A stretch of 38,800 nucleotides of DNA from Gammaproteobacteria bacterium (GCA_903970465.1 CAJCIO010000177.1:1-38800), one strand, 5' to 3'; counted from the first letter of the stretch, positions 24,207 through 33,380 are shown. Notes: generated from the letters alone by a model not told the origin. Made by a program: numbers and translations.

Positions 24207-25535
24207 TCAGTGGAAGAACTCAGCGATCATCACCGCCCCGATGAAGGTGCCGAAGTTGGCCAGGAACGACACCAGCACGATCCTCCAGCCCAGGCGGCGG
24301 AAGGCCGGGATGTCTTTGGCGATCGAGAGGCCGGCGAAGGTCAGCATCGGTGTGATCACTGCCAGCATGTTGATGCTGCTGGTCATCCGGGCGATCTCCG
24401 CGGCCCAAGGGCACAGCGGCGAGGTCAGGAACATCGCGACCACCGAGACGGTGCACACAGCGGGCACCTTGCGGCGGATCAGGGTGCACAGCAACTCGCC
24501 GACGAACACCGCGAAGATCATCACGCCCATGCCGGCGAGAGCATCGGCCGACAGCGTCTTGTAGCCTACATAGTTGGCGATCAGCGCCAAGGCCGCAGCC
24601 GCCAGCCACGCGCTGACCTTGCCGGCCCAGCCGAGCTCGTTGACTTCGACGGCAACGTCGTTGGCGTCCGGCCCCTCTGTGGTCACTGACGCCTTTGTGG
24701 TGCGACCGATCAGCGGCTCGAGCACGCGATAGCCCCACACCGCCAGCGGCAAGGAAATGAACAGCGTGAAGTAGGTGCCCAGGGTGGTGGTGATCAGGTT
24801 GGAAGCGGCGGCGAGGGTCATCACCTGCGTGGCCATTTCCGGCGTCTGCTGAGCGGCGATGGCGCCGGCGGCGGCAGCCATCATGCTCCCCGAGCCGATG
24901 CCCGAACCCATGGCCAGCGAGGCGGGATGGAAGATCCCCAGGCTGGTGATGAAGCCGGCCACGACAGCGATGAACAGCGCGCCGAACAGGGTGCCTGTGA
25001 GGTACTCGGCCAATACGCCGCGCCCCTCAGGAGAGTCCATGCCGTAGCGCTCGCCGATGATCGCCAGGCTCGGTTCGCGGCCCACCGAAAAGGTCGCGCC
25101 TACCGCTTCACGCTTGATACCCAGCAGCAAGGCCACGGGCAGGCCGAGGATCACCGTGCCGACAAAGTGACCGAACTCCTGGAACGCCAGCGCCCAGCCG
25201 GAGGCGAACACCACCGGCAGCGAACCACCGACCACCAGGCCGAGTTTGGCGATAAAGATCAGCAGCGCCGGTTGCAGGATCGAGGCAGCGCGCAACTGCG
25301 CGCGTTTATCGATGCCGACGGTGCCCGGCAGGCGCTTGCTGGCGATACCCACGGCAGCACCCAGCAGCAGGGCCCAGACCATTGGCAGCAAAACCACCTT
25401 GCCGGGACCGAGGGGAATGCTGACAGCGCCGAGGGATTCGGCCACGATCAAGATGATCGCCGCCCAGATGTACAGTTTCACGGTCGCGGAAACAGCCTGG
25501 CTGTTATCCAGCGTAACGGCGTTTGCGTGTTGCAT
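24207..25535 (-). CDS. DUF3100 family membrane protein
   Basis: A 442-residue integral membrane protein with about ten to twelve helices. GLPVALLLGIKREAVGATFSVGREPSLAIIGE, GSGIGSGSMMAAAAGAIA and FLANFGTFIGAV are conserved in DUF3100 proteins, which look like secondary transporters of unknown substrate. ATG 25535 was selected because AAGGGG lies eight bases upstream; the frame extends to 25577 without a better site. It is a single-gene unit ending in a good terminator. Confidence 0.85.
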   Translation of the reverse strand: MQHANAVTLDNSQAVSATVKLYIWAAIILIVAESLGAVSIPLGPGKVVLLPMVWALLLGAAVGIASKRLPGTVGIDKRAQLRAASILQPALLIFIAKLGLVVGGSLPVVFASGWALAFQEFGHFVGTVILGLPVALLLGIKREAVGATFSVGREPSLAIIGERYGMDSPEGRGVLAEYLTGTLFGALFIAVVAGFITSLGIFHPASLAMGSGIGSGSMMAAAAGAIAAQQTPEMATQVMTLAAASNLITTTLGTYFTLFISLPLAVWGYRVLEPLIGRTTKASVTTEGPDANDVAVEVNELGWAGKVSAWLAAAALALIANYVGYKTLSADALAGMGVMIFAVFVGELLCTLIRRKVPAVCTVSVVAMFLTSPLCPWAAEIARMTSSINMLAVITPMLTFAGLSIAKDIPAFRRLGWRIVLVSFLANFGTFIGAVMIAEFFH

Positions 25536-25933
25536 GGTGATCCCCTTGCCTGCTGAATGACCTGCCGGCCGAATCAATAGTTGTTGTGTTTATCAGGGGG
25601 CGTGTTGGCGCCCAGGGCAGTGTGCAAATCCATGCGGACATGGAAGCCCGGCGTGCGGGCTGAATCTTTTTATAGCGTGCCGAGGAGTCTGTTCGTGGCA
25701 ATGAGTGGATCATCGCTGAACAGGTGGCCGAGGCCGCGATTTATGCGGTGCGTGGCCAGTATGCGCATGCCCTGCAGCGCACTCCAATACTGCGAATTAT
25801 ATTTATCGTTGCTTTAAACAGAACACTGATGAGGCGTATTCAAGGGGTATTCATTACGGACAAATCAGCGCGATCGACCACCACCAGTAAGTACTTGAGG
25901 CCATGCTTGCAGTCCAGCGGTGTTTGTTGTTAG
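25536..25933. other. Intergenic region without a recognised gene
   Basis: About 400 bases between the DUF3100 gene and the L36 paralogue's regulatory region. A hairpin AGCCCG / CGGGCT (25645-25661) with CTTTTTA after it could be a weak plus-strand terminator. A plus-strand frame from about 25685 to 25933 reads in part NEWIIAEQVAEAAIYAVRGQ and has coding-like character at first, but it has no ribosome site or known family; it may be a gene relic. The sequence becomes AT-rich after 25795. A 13-bp word at 25841-25853 recurs at 26137-26149. Confidence 0.4.
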
Positions 25934-25950
25934 TGTTATGTTATTACATA
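25934..25950. promoter_or_regulatory. Possible Zur box before the L36 paralogue
   Basis: TGTTATGTTATTACATA resembles the TGTTAT-n-ATAACA pattern bound by the zinc regulator Zur, with imperfect dyad symmetry, and lies 18 bases before the start. Zinc-free L36 paralogues are often Zur-controlled. The match is imperfect. Confidence 0.35.
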
Positions 25951-25968
25951 TTGATCGGAGCCCCTGCC

Positions 25969-26118
25969 ATGAAAGTCCTCTCGTCCCTCAAAGAAGCCAA
26001 GAACCGTCACCGCGACTGCCAGATCGTCAAGCGGCGCGGGCGCATCTATGTGATCTGCAAATCCAACCCGCGTTTCAAGGCCCGCCAGGGTGGGGCGAAG
26101 AACCCCAACAAGGGCTGA
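25969..26118 (+). CDS. ykgO: Ribosomal protein bL36 paralogue, type B
   Basis: A 49-residue basic ribosomal protein: KVLSSLKEAKNRHRDCQIVKRRGRIYVICKSNPRFKARQ. This is the longer type-B (YkgO) form with the insertion SLKEAKNRHRDC and without the zinc-ribbon set of RpmJ (only two cysteines remain, and the CxxC pair and H are lost). Such forms replace zinc-bound L36 in the large ribosomal subunit when zinc is scarce. CGGAG lies nine bases before the ATG. An imperfect Zur-like site upstream agrees with this. Confidence 0.9.
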   Translation: MKVLSSLKEAKNRHRDCQIVKRRGRIYVICKSNPRFKARQGGAKNPNKG

Positions 26119-26198
26119 AACCGTCGGCGCGATTGCCAAGGGGTATTCAGTGAACGTAATATACGTTTTATATATATTTCGTATTGGATATCCCCACC

Positions 26199-26453
26199 AT
26201 GGGCATTGTTAAGATCTCTGACGACCTGCATGAAAAACTGCGTGTCGCCAGCAACGCACTGAGTCGCTCCATCAACGCGCAGGCTGAACACTGGATGCGC
26301 ATCGGTATGCTCGCCGAACTCTTCCCCGACCTCGATCACCGCGCCCTGAGCCGTATGCTCGTACGCGCCGAACTGGCCGGCGGCCTCGACCTGGCCCAGC
26401 TGTGTGACGTCGAACAAAGCCCTGCGCTGCTGGCAGCAGGTGGCCAACAATGA
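26199..26453 (+). CDS. ParD-like antitoxin-family protein
   Basis: An 84-residue protein matching the ParD_like group: GIVKISDDLHEKLRVASNALSRSINAQAEHWMRIGMLAE. The first part is a ribbon-helix-helix DNA-binding fold. No ParE-like toxin follows; instead its ATGA end overlaps a methionine aminopeptidase gene by four bases. ATG 26199 is used; the frame opens at TTG 26184. The AT-rich upstream stretch with ATACG and CGTAT arms (about 26160-26185) may be its own operator. Function as an antitoxin is doubtful; it may be a regulator of the enzyme gene. Confidence 0.8.
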   Translation: MGIVKISDDLHEKLRVASNALSRSINAQAEHWMRIGMLAELFPDLDHRALSRMLVRAELAGGLDLAQLCDVEQSPALLAAGGQQ

Positions 26454-27241
26454 GAACGCCCGTCGTCATCAACACCGCCGCGCAAATCGCTCAGTCCAAA
26501 GCCGCCGGCCAACTGGCCGCCGAGGTACTGGCGATGATCGCCCCTCACGTGGTCGCCGGCGTGACCACCGAAGCCCTGGATCAGATCTGCCACGACTATA
26601 TAGTCAAGGTGCAAAAGGCCGTACCCGGCAACGTCGGTTATCACGGCTTCACCAAGACGGTCTGTGCTTCGGTCAACGATGTGGTGTGCCACGGCATCCC
26701 ATCGGGGCGCGTGCTCAAGGAGGGTGACATCGTCAACATCGATGTGGCGGTGGTCAAGGATGGCTGGTTTGGCGACACCAGCCGCATGTACTGGGTGGGC
26801 CAGCCCGACGCGCAGGCGCTGCGCTTGATGCACACCACCTACGACGCCATGTGCGCGGGCATCCGCACCGTGCGCCCTGGCGCCACCCTGGGCGACATCG
26901 GCCACGCCATCCAGGCGGTGGCTGAAGGCGCCGGTTACAGCGTGGTGCGCGAGTACTGCGGCCATGGCATCGGCAAGGTCTACCACGACGAACCGCAGAT
27001 CCTCCATTACGGCTATCCGGGGCAGGGCATGACGCTCAAGGCCGGAATGATCTTCACCATCGAGCCCATGCTCAACGCAGGCAAACGGCACGTGAAGACT
27101 CTGGCCGATGGCTGGACCGTGGTCACCAAGGACCAGTCGCTGTCAGCGCAGTGGGAGCACATGGTGGCGGTAACGGACGAAGGCTGCGAGGTGCTGACGC
27201 TGTGGCCGGATGCCGTCGAGGGCTATTCGCCGCCCCTCTGA
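26450..27241 (+). CDS. map: Type I methionine aminopeptidase
   Basis: A 263-residue enzyme that removes the first methionine from new proteins. All key residues are present: H81 (CHGIPS), D98 and D109 (NIDVAVVKDGWFGDT), H172 (GHGIG), E205 (FTIEPM) and E236 (WEHMVAV), which bind two metal ions. The length equals E. coli Map. In Pseudomonas the main map lies next to rpsB, so this is likely a second copy, though that cannot be checked here. It overlaps the ParD-like gene by four bases and is presumably co-translated. Confidence 0.92.
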   Translation: MRTPVVINTAAQIAQSKAAGQLAAEVLAMIAPHVVAGVTTEALDQICHDYIVKVQKAVPGNVGYHGFTKTVCASVNDVVCHGIPSGRVLKEGDIVNIDVAVVKDGWFGDTSRMYWVGQPDAQALRLMHTTYDAMCAGIRTVRPGATLGDIGHAIQAVAEGAGYSVVREYCGHGIGKVYHDEPQILHYGYPGQGMTLKAGMIFTIEPMLNAGKRHVKTLADGWTVVTKDQSLSAQWEHMVAVTDEGCEVLTLWPDAVEGYSPPL

Positions 27242-27242
27242 T

Positions 27243-27584
27243 TCACGCCCGTCGCCGCAGCCGCATCCGCTCCACCTCTTGCGCAAACACCGCTAGCGAC
27301 CAGCGCTCGGCCAGCGCCTGATGCAGCAACTGCTGCCCGGTCTGCTGGGCCAGGCCCTTGAGTGGCGGGTCGCTGTCCAGGTTGGTCGGGAACGAATAGC
27401 CTTGGGCGGCCGTGGCGATCACCGCGTGCAAACCGCGCGCATCGAGCGCCTGATGTTCGACGCGGTCGAGCAGCACCGGGTACAGCGCCAGCATCATGCG
27501 GTCGTGGTCCAGCGCCTCCATGGGCTTGCCGAACGCCGAAGAGATCTGCCGCGCTGAGGCCGACAAACCGACGCAAACGTTCAA
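27243..27584 (-). CDS. Conserved hypothetical protein, start uncertain
   Basis: A small helical protein, 113 residues from TTG 27584, or 92 from ATG 27521. The sequence is rich in Q, A and L, with the central part MMLALYPVLLDRVEHQALDARGL and the end FAQEVERMRLRRRA. I do not recognise a family. Codon use is coding-like from about 27584 to the stop, including upstream of ATG 27521, so the longer form is preferred although no clear ribosome site is visible. It is convergent with map, one base between the stops. Confidence 0.5.
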   Translation of the reverse strand: MNVCVGLSASARQISSAFGKPMEALDHDRMMLALYPVLLDRVEHQALDARGLHAVIATAAQGYSFPTNLDSDPPLKGLAQQTGQQLLHQALAERWSLAVFAQEVERMRLRRRA

Positions 27585-27697
27585 TTCTTGCCAATAACTT
27601 CCGTTTGCAGGGCGATCGCTCCCAATACGCAGTTGTTTGCGACAATGGCAAGGTGCCACAATAGCGCCCGTCTCCGCATCAAGGCCAGGCGCATCAG

Positions 27698-28828
27698 ATG
27701 GATTGCCTCGAACTCAAGCACACGCAGGCTGGCTACATTGCGCAAATGGTGCGAACGGATCGACTGCAACAGTTGTTCCGGCAATCGGTATTTGCAGTCC
27801 TGGGCAGTTTTCTCGCCGCGTTGATGCTGTGCTGGTTGTGCTGGGAGCACTTCGACCACCAGGTCGCGATGCTCTGGATCGGGCTGCTCGGTGCGTCGGC
27901 ATTGCTGCGCATCGCCATGTTCGTGGTGTACTTCAGAACCGCAGAAAGCGAGCGCACGCCGCAACGTTGGGAGTGTACCTACTGGATCACCCTGGTGCTG
28001 TCGGCGGGCATCTGGGGTGGCGGCGCGCTGGCGCTGATGCCTGCCAACGACCTGCTGACCCAGGTGCTGGTGGTACTGTTCACGGTCGGCATGTCGGTGA
28101 GCGCGGTGTCGTGCTATTCCCCCTACCGCTACATGACCCTGACCGCCATCGGCCTGGTCTTGCTGCCTTGCACGCTGTGGATGCTGCAGCAGCCATCGAC
28201 CATGCAGTTGAGCATCGCCGTGGCGGTGCTGGTGTTCTCTTCGTTTGCGATCAGCGCCACCATGAGCCTGGCCGACGCCTTGGAGAAAGCCTTCCGCGTG
28301 ACTCGCGAGATGGAGTGGGCCCACCGGGCGTCCGCCCAGGCGGCGCGCATCGACGAACTCACCGGCTTGAACAACCGCCGGGCGTTTTTCGAGCGTGCCC
28401 AGTTGTTGTATGCCCAATGCCAGGCCCAGCAACGCCCAGTGTGCGCGGTGATGCTCGACATGGATCACTTCAAGCTGATCAACGACACCTACGGTCATCA
28501 GGTCGGCGACGAAGTGCTGCAGCAGATGGGCAAGGTGATCATCCAGTCGTTTCGCGCCGCCGATGTGTATGGCCGGCTCGGTGGCGAGGAGTTCGCCGTG
28601 CTGCTGCCGGATACCTCGCTGATCGATGCGCTGGGCATGACGCAAAGGCTGATCTCGACTTTGGTGGGGCTGAAGGTCGAACGCGCCCGCGGCATCACCG
28701 CCAGCCTTGGCGTGGCGGCGTCTCAGGAAGACGACGCGGACCTGCACGGCTTGCTGCATCGCGCTGATCAGGCGCTTTACCGCGCCAAGGCGCAAGGGCG
28801 CAATCGGGTGTGCGTGGCGTCGGCGTAA
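27698..28828 (+). CDS. Membrane diguanylate cyclase (GGDEF domain)
   Basis: A 376-residue enzyme predicted to make c-di-GMP from two GTP. Residues about 30-200 contain six or so hydrophobic helices (MASE-like membrane sensor). The GGDEF domain follows: ELTGLNNRRAF, MLDMDHFKLINDTYGHQVGD and the active-site loop GGEEF at 295-299. The inhibitory I-site RAAD at 286-289 lies five residues before it, so product inhibition is expected. AGGCGC stands upstream of the ATG. It is a single-gene unit; the signal sensed is unknown. Confidence 0.92.
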   Translation: MDCLELKHTQAGYIAQMVRTDRLQQLFRQSVFAVLGSFLAALMLCWLCWEHFDHQVAMLWIGLLGASALLRIAMFVVYFRTAESERTPQRWECTYWITLVLSAGIWGGGALALMPANDLLTQVLVVLFTVGMSVSAVSCYSPYRYMTLTAIGLVLLPCTLWMLQQPSTMQLSIAVAVLVFSSFAISATMSLADALEKAFRVTREMEWAHRASAQAARIDELTGLNNRRAFFERAQLLYAQCQAQQRPVCAVMLDMDHFKLINDTYGHQVGDEVLQQMGKVIIQSFRAADVYGRLGGEEFAVLLPDTSLIDALGMTQRLISTLVGLKVERARGITASLGVAASQEDDADLHGLLHRADQALYRAKAQGRNRVCVASA

Positions 28829-29000
28829 TTGCAGAAAACGCCGAACATAATGCAACGGTGTAGCGAGGAGGGCGCGCTCGTCATGAGGCGTGTCAGCCCC
28901 GTGCTCGTAGTGACAATTCGGCCAAACGCCGTTGTCATTTGACACTGAAAACTCCGCCCCGCAGACTTTGCCGCCCCTTGCCCCTGTACAGGCCGCCGTC

Positions 29001-30341
29001 ATGAAACAGCTCCTCGCGCCCCTGCGTCGGCGTTTTACCACTGCGCGCTGGCGCACGCGCCTGACGCTGTGGATCGCCGCTACCGTCGCCGGCCTGTGCG
29101 TGGTGATGTTCGCCAGGCTCGCCGATCTGGCCCTGGCGCTCTTCGCGCACATCACCAGCGGCCGCAGTTGGCTGACCCTGCTGTTGACTCCGCTGTCAGG
29201 CATGCTGGTGGTGTTCCTGACCCAGCGATTCTTTCCCGGCAGCGAAGGCAGCGGCATCCCCCAAGTGATCGCCGCCACGCGCCTGGCCGCCGCCGGCAAG
29301 CCGGTCAGCAGGCTGGTGTCGATACGCATCGCACTGGCCAAGATCGGCCTCGGGACCCTGGCCCTGAGCGGTGGTTTTTCTGCCGGGCGCGAAGGACCGT
29401 CGGTACAGGTGGCCGCTTCGCTGATGCACGCCGCTCACCGTTTCTTGCCTAACAGCCGCGTCATTCGGGTGCAGGACATGATCCTCGCTGGTGGCGCTGC
29501 GGGCATCGCCGCAGCGTTCAATACGCCGCTGGCCGGCATCGCCTTCGCCGTCGAAGAACTCGGCCGCAAACTTGAAACCCGTACCAGCGGTGTGCTGCTC
29601 AGCACCATCATCCTGTCGGGCATGATCGCCATCGGCGTGCAGGGCGATTACAACTATTTCGGCCGCCTCAACGCGGTGGCTGACAGCCGCGCGATCATTC
29701 TCCCGGTGCTTTGCCTGGGGTTGTCGTGCGGATTGCTCGGCGGGCTGTTCAGCCGCCTGTTGCTGATGCCTCAACGTAACGTCCACCACGCGATATGGCG
29801 CTGGCGCAGCGCCCACCCGGTGTGGTTCGCCGGGCTCTGTGGCTTGATAGTGGCGGGCTTGGGCGTGGCCACGGGAGGCTTGTCGTTCGGCAGTGGCTAT
29901 GGGGTCACCAACGACATCATCAACCATGGCCAGAGCATTCCCTGGTACTCGGCACCGGCGCGTTTTCTGGCCACCCTGGCGACGTATTTTTCGGGCATTC
30001 CCGGCGGCATCTTTGCCCCCTCCTTGGCGGTGGGCGCTGCGGTGGGCGGCAATGTCGCGCAGCTCTTCGACCTGGCGCCGCAACCGATCATCGCCCTGTG
30101 CATGGCCGGGTTTCTGGCCGCAGTGACGCAGTCGCCGATCACCTCGGCGATCATCGTCATGGAGATGATCGACAGCCACGGTATGGTCATCAGCTTGATG
30201 GCCGTGGCACTGATCGCCAAGGCGGTGAGTTCGCGGTTGGGGCCGGAGTTGTATCAGCAGTTGGCGTTGGGGTTTTGGCGGCGGGCGCAACACCAGAAGG
30301 CGATTGCTGCGAGCGAGGTGGAACTGGCAAAGGCTCAATAA
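29001..30341 (+). CDS. CLC-type chloride/proton antiporter
   Basis: A 446-residue membrane protein of the CLC family. The anion-path motifs are GSGIP (83-87), GREGP (with gating glutamate E131) and a late GGIFAP. The FAVEE stretch (185-186) keeps the glutamates that pass protons in ClcA-type exchangers, so an antiporter is more likely than a channel. ATG 29001 has AGG upstream. A TTG at 28932 would add 23 residues that also look coding (proline-rich), so the true start is open. A bidirectional terminator follows. Confidence 0.88.
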   Translation: MKQLLAPLRRRFTTARWRTRLTLWIAATVAGLCVVMFARLADLALALFAHITSGRSWLTLLLTPLSGMLVVFLTQRFFPGSEGSGIPQVIAATRLAAAGKPVSRLVSIRIALAKIGLGTLALSGGFSAGREGPSVQVAASLMHAAHRFLPNSRVIRVQDMILAGGAAGIAAAFNTPLAGIAFAVEELGRKLETRTSGVLLSTIILSGMIAIGVQGDYNYFGRLNAVADSRAIILPVLCLGLSCGLLGGLFSRLLLMPQRNVHHAIWRWRSAHPVWFAGLCGLIVAGLGVATGGLSFGSGYGVTNDIINHGQSIPWYSAPARFLATLATYFSGIPGGIFAPSLAVGAAVGGNVAQLFDLAPQPIIALCMAGFLAAVTQSPITSAIIVMEMIDSHGMVISLMAVALIAKAVSSRLGPELYQQLALGFWRRAQHQKAIAASEVELAKAQ

Positions 30342-30441
30342 AAGACAGCGCAATGCCTCCTGTACCCACGTGCTCAGCCCGTACGGCGACCCGCGTAATC
30401 TGATGTTCTCGCTCAAAGGGTCTTTGTAAATCTGACCGCTG

Positions 30442-30466
30442 AAAAGCCCGCACTCGCGGGCTTTTT
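30442..30466. terminator. Bidirectional terminator between the CLC gene and a LysR gene
   Basis: Perfect 10-bp stem AAAAGCCCGC / GCGGGCTTTT with a 4-base loop; T runs occur on both strands. It serves the two convergent genes, and the LysR stop codon touches the hairpin. Confidence 0.85.
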
Positions 30467-31374
30467 CATTGTTGCGCAGGCAGCGCCTTGACGAAATCCA
30501 CAAACGCGCGCAACGGCGCAGGCAGATGCCTGCGCCCGGGGTAGTAGAGGAACGGGCCGCTGAACGCCGGCCACCACTCTTCGAGCACTGGCTCCAGTAC
30601 GCCGCTGTCCAGGTACGGGCGCAGCCAATCTTCGAACAGGTAGACAACGCCCAGCCCTCGCACCGCCGTGTCGACGGCCAGGTCGACGGCGGTGCCGATG
30701 CTCACCTGCAACGGTCCGGACGGGTCGACGCGCAGGCTTTCTTCGCCACGCTCGAATTCCCAGAGCGGGATGTGGCCGCTGGGGAATTTGCCGCGCAGGC
30801 ACGCGTGGTCCAGCAATTCCCGGGGGTGCCGGGGGCGACCGGCGCGGTCCAGATAGGCCGGTGCGGCGGCTGCGGCGAAGCGCTGAACGCGCGGGCCGAT
30901 GGGCACGGCGATCATGTCCTGCTCCAGACGCTCGTCGTACCGGATTCCCGCGTCGAAGCCGGCAGCGAGCATATCGACGAAGCTTTCCTCGGCCACCACT
31001 TCCAGGCGGATATCCGGATAAGCCTGCAGGAACGGCGTGATGATTACCGGCAGCACCAGGCGCGCGGCGCTGACCGGCACATTGAGGCGCAGGGTGCCGG
31101 CAGGGCGGTCGCGAAAGTGATTCACCACATCCAGCGCTGCCTCGACCTCATCCAGTGCCGGCACCAGGCGTTCCAGCAGGCGGCTGCCGGCTTCGGTGGG
31201 GGCGACGCTGCGGGTGCTGCGGTTGAGCAGGCGCACGCCCAGATGGGTTTCGACCCGGCGCACGGCGTCGCTGAGGCTCGAGGCGGATTTGCCACTGAGC
31301 CGCGCCCCTTCACGAAAGCCCCCGGCTTGCACTACGGCGCGCAAGGCCAACAGGTCTTGCAGATCGGTTTTCAT
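30466..31374 (-). CDS. LysR family transcriptional regulator
   Basis: A 302-residue LysR protein. The HTH region includes GGFREGARLSGKSASSLS, VRRVETHLG and LLNRSTRSV. The effector domain has GTLRLNVP, LVLPVIITPF and GFDAGIRYDE, the pattern of the DmlR-like subgroup. It is divergent from an aldo/keto reductase 170 bases away, its probable target. Confidence 0.9.
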   Translation of the reverse strand: MKTDLQDLLALRAVVQAGGFREGARLSGKSASSLSDAVRRVETHLGVRLLNRSTRSVAPTEAGSRLLERLVPALDEVEAALDVVNHFRDRPAGTLRLNVPVSAARLVLPVIITPFLQAYPDIRLEVVAEESFVDMLAAGFDAGIRYDERLEQDMIAVPIGPRVQRFAAAAAPAYLDRAGRPRHPRELLDHACLRGKFPSGHIPLWEFERGEESLRVDPSGPLQVSIGTAVDLAVDTAVRGLGVVYLFEDWLRPYLDSGVLEPVLEEWWPAFSGPFLYYPGRRHLPAPLRAFVDFVKALPAQQ

Positions 31375-31544
31375 TGTTCGCTCTCCCGTACAGCCCGTGC
31401 CGATTTCACTCCATTATCACGCAGGGGGTCAACGCCTATAGTGGGTGGGTGTTCAAGAAACAATGATCAGCGGCGAGAGATGCGTTGTGTGGGCGTGCCC
31501 GCGCAGAGAACAGCCGCCTTAACTCATCACCCGGAGCCAACCCC

Positions 31545-32411
31545 ATGCCTCATTCACTGCACTTCCTACTTGGCGATCGTCAGGTCAACCGCGTCGGTTA
31601 CGGCGCCATGCAACTGGCCGGCCCCCAGGTATTCGGCCCGCCCAAGGATCGCCAAGGGGCGCTTGATGTATTGCGGGCAGCCTTGGCTGCCGGGGTCAAT
31701 CACATCGATACCAGCGATTTCTATGGCCCGCACATCACCAATCAGCTGATCCGCGAAGCGCTGGCGCCCTATCCGCAGGACCTCACCCTGGTCACCAAAG
31801 TGGGTGCTGTACGCGGTACCGATGGCTCCTGGAATCCGGCGCAAAGCCCGGGCGAGCTGGTGCAGGCCGTGCACGATAACTTGCGCAATCTCGGCCTCGA
31901 AGCGCTGGACGTGGTGAATTTCCGCGCCTGGGGCAATATGCACGAACCCAAGGAAGAGTCCCTCGAAGCGCAGTTTTCGGCGCTGGCGCAGTTGCAGCAA
32001 CAAGGCCTGATCCGCCATCTGGGCGTGAGCAATGTCACGGCCGCTCAGGTCAAGCAGGCGCAGGGCATCGCCAAGGTGGTCTGCGTGCAGAACTTCTACA
32101 ACCTCTCGCAGCGCGGCGATGACGCGCTGGTTGACGAGCTGGCCGCGCAAGGCATCGCTTACGTGCCGTTCTTCCCGCTGGGCGGTTTCAGCCCGCTGCA
32201 ATCCGAGGCGCTGAATCAAGTCGCCCAGCGCTTGCAGGCCACCCCCATGCAGGTAGCGCTGGCCTGGCTGCTGCAGCGCTCGCCGAACATCCTGCTGATC
32301 CCGGGGACGTCTTCGGTCACTCACCTGCGCGAGAACCTGGCGGCAGCGCAGGTGGTATTGCCGAGTGATGTGCTGGGCGAGCTGGACGGGATTGGTGGGG
32401 CCGGGATTTAA
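31545..32411 (+). CDS. Aldo/keto reductase, YdbC-like
   Basis: A 288-residue oxidoreductase with D55, Y60 (IDTSDFYG) and K85 (VTKVG) of the catalytic set. The usual histidine position reads VVNFRAWG, so it is replaced, as in the YdbC group, which can reduce pyridoxal. NVTAAQV and IPGTSSVTHLREN belong to the cofactor side. ATG 31545 follows CGGAG; the GTG at 31485 in the same frame is less likely. The gene is divergent from a LysR regulator. Confidence 0.88.
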   Translation: MPHSLHFLLGDRQVNRVGYGAMQLAGPQVFGPPKDRQGALDVLRAALAAGVNHIDTSDFYGPHITNQLIREALAPYPQDLTLVTKVGAVRGTDGSWNPAQSPGELVQAVHDNLRNLGLEALDVVNFRAWGNMHEPKEESLEAQFSALAQLQQQGLIRHLGVSNVTAAQVKQAQGIAKVVCVQNFYNLSQRGDDALVDELAAQGIAYVPFFPLGGFSPLQSEALNQVAQRLQATPMQVALAWLLQRSPNILLIPGTSSVTHLRENLAAAQVVLPSDVLGELDGIGGAGI

Positions 32412-32489
32412 AGGCAAATCCAATAGGGCATCTACCTTGGCGGCTAGCAGGCAGGGCGCGCGGATAGCCTGGGCAGGCCACAGTAGCGA

Positions 32490-33380
32490 TCACGCCCCAA
32501 ACCTCACCAACACCGCGTCGATAAACCGCCGCAGCTTCGCCGTGCGCTGGCGGTTGGCGGTGTACAGCAAATGCATCTCCCGGCTCGGCGCTTCGTAGTC
32601 GGCCAGCAGTTGCACCAACTCGCCGCTCTGTAGCGCCGGTTGGAGAAAGTCCAGTGGCCCCAGCACGATGCCGAAGCCATCGAGTGCGGCAGTCAGCAGG
32701 GCCTTGCTTTCGTTGACCTGCAAGCGGCTGTTGACCCGCACGCTGTAGCGTTCTGTCCCCTGGCTGAATTGCCATTCGCGCTCGGTCGGGCGTGCCCAGT
32801 AGGTGTAGCTCAGGCATTCGTGGGCCTGCAGGTCGGCGGGGGTGTGTGGGGTGCCGCGCTCGGCCAGATACTGCGGTGCGGCGCAGGCGGCCAATCGGTA
32901 GGGCGCCAAGGGCCGGGCGGTCAGGCTGGAGTGGCTTAGCGGGCCGATACGGAACGCGACCTCGTAACCCTCTTCGACGATATCGATGAAGCGATCGGTC
33001 AGGTGCAGGTCGATCTCGACCTCGGGATGCTCACGCAAAAACTGCGTGATGAACGGCATCAGCACAAAGGAGCCAAAGGCCACCGGGGCGGTGATTCTGA
33101 GCTTGCCCCGCGGGGTGTCGTTCATCATCTGCGCCAATGAGTCGGCGGCTTGGGCTTCACTCAGGATGTGCTTGCAGCGCTCGTAGTAGGCAGTGCCCAG
33201 CTCGGTCAGGCTTTGCCGGCGAGTGGTGCGATTGAGCAGGCGTGCGCCGAGGTGTTGTTCGAGGGCGGAAACGTGCTTGGCGACCATCTGCGCCGACAGG
33301 CCCAGGCGCTCGGCGGCACGGGCGTAGGAGCCCGATTCCGCCGCCATGACGAAGGCGCCCATGCTGGTCAGGCGGTCCAT
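32490..33380 (-). CDS. LysR family transcriptional regulator
   Basis: A 296-residue LysR protein: MDRLTSMGAFVMAAESGSYARAA-type start, AQMVAKHVSALEQHLGARLLNRTTRR, then the effector domain with GKLRITAPVAFG and YEVAFRIGPL. It is divergent from a broken F420-reductase-like gene whose expression it may have controlled. The inducer is unknown. Confidence 0.9.
   Translation of the reverse strand: MDRLTSMGAFVMAAESGSYARAAERLGLSAQMVAKHVSALEQHLGARLLNRTTRRQSLTELGTAYYERCKHILSEAQAADSLAQMMNDTPRGKLRITAPVAFGSFVLMPFITQFLREHPEVEIDLHLTDRFIDIVEEGYEVAFRIGPLSHSSLTARPLAPYRLAACAAPQYLAERGTPHTPADLQAHECLSYTYWARPTEREWQFSQGTERYSVRVNSRLQVNESKALLTAALDGFGIVLGPLDFLQPALQSGELVQLLADYEAPSREMHLLYTANRQRTAKLRRFIDAVLVRFGA

Noticed and set aside
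23148..24689. A 513-codon plus-strand open frame across the EamA and DUF3100 genes
   Set aside because: It spans two convincing minus-strand membrane genes and an obvious terminator, and its composition is that of an antisense shadow.
25581..25933. A gene before the L36 paralogue
   Set aside because: Open frames exist, but no ribosome site or recognisable domain was found; kept only as a possible relic in the intergenic note.
27581..29341. A 586-codon minus-strand open frame opposite the diguanylate cyclase
   Set aside because: It covers the GGDEF gene and the start of the CLC gene, both with complete motifs; no domain can be read in it.
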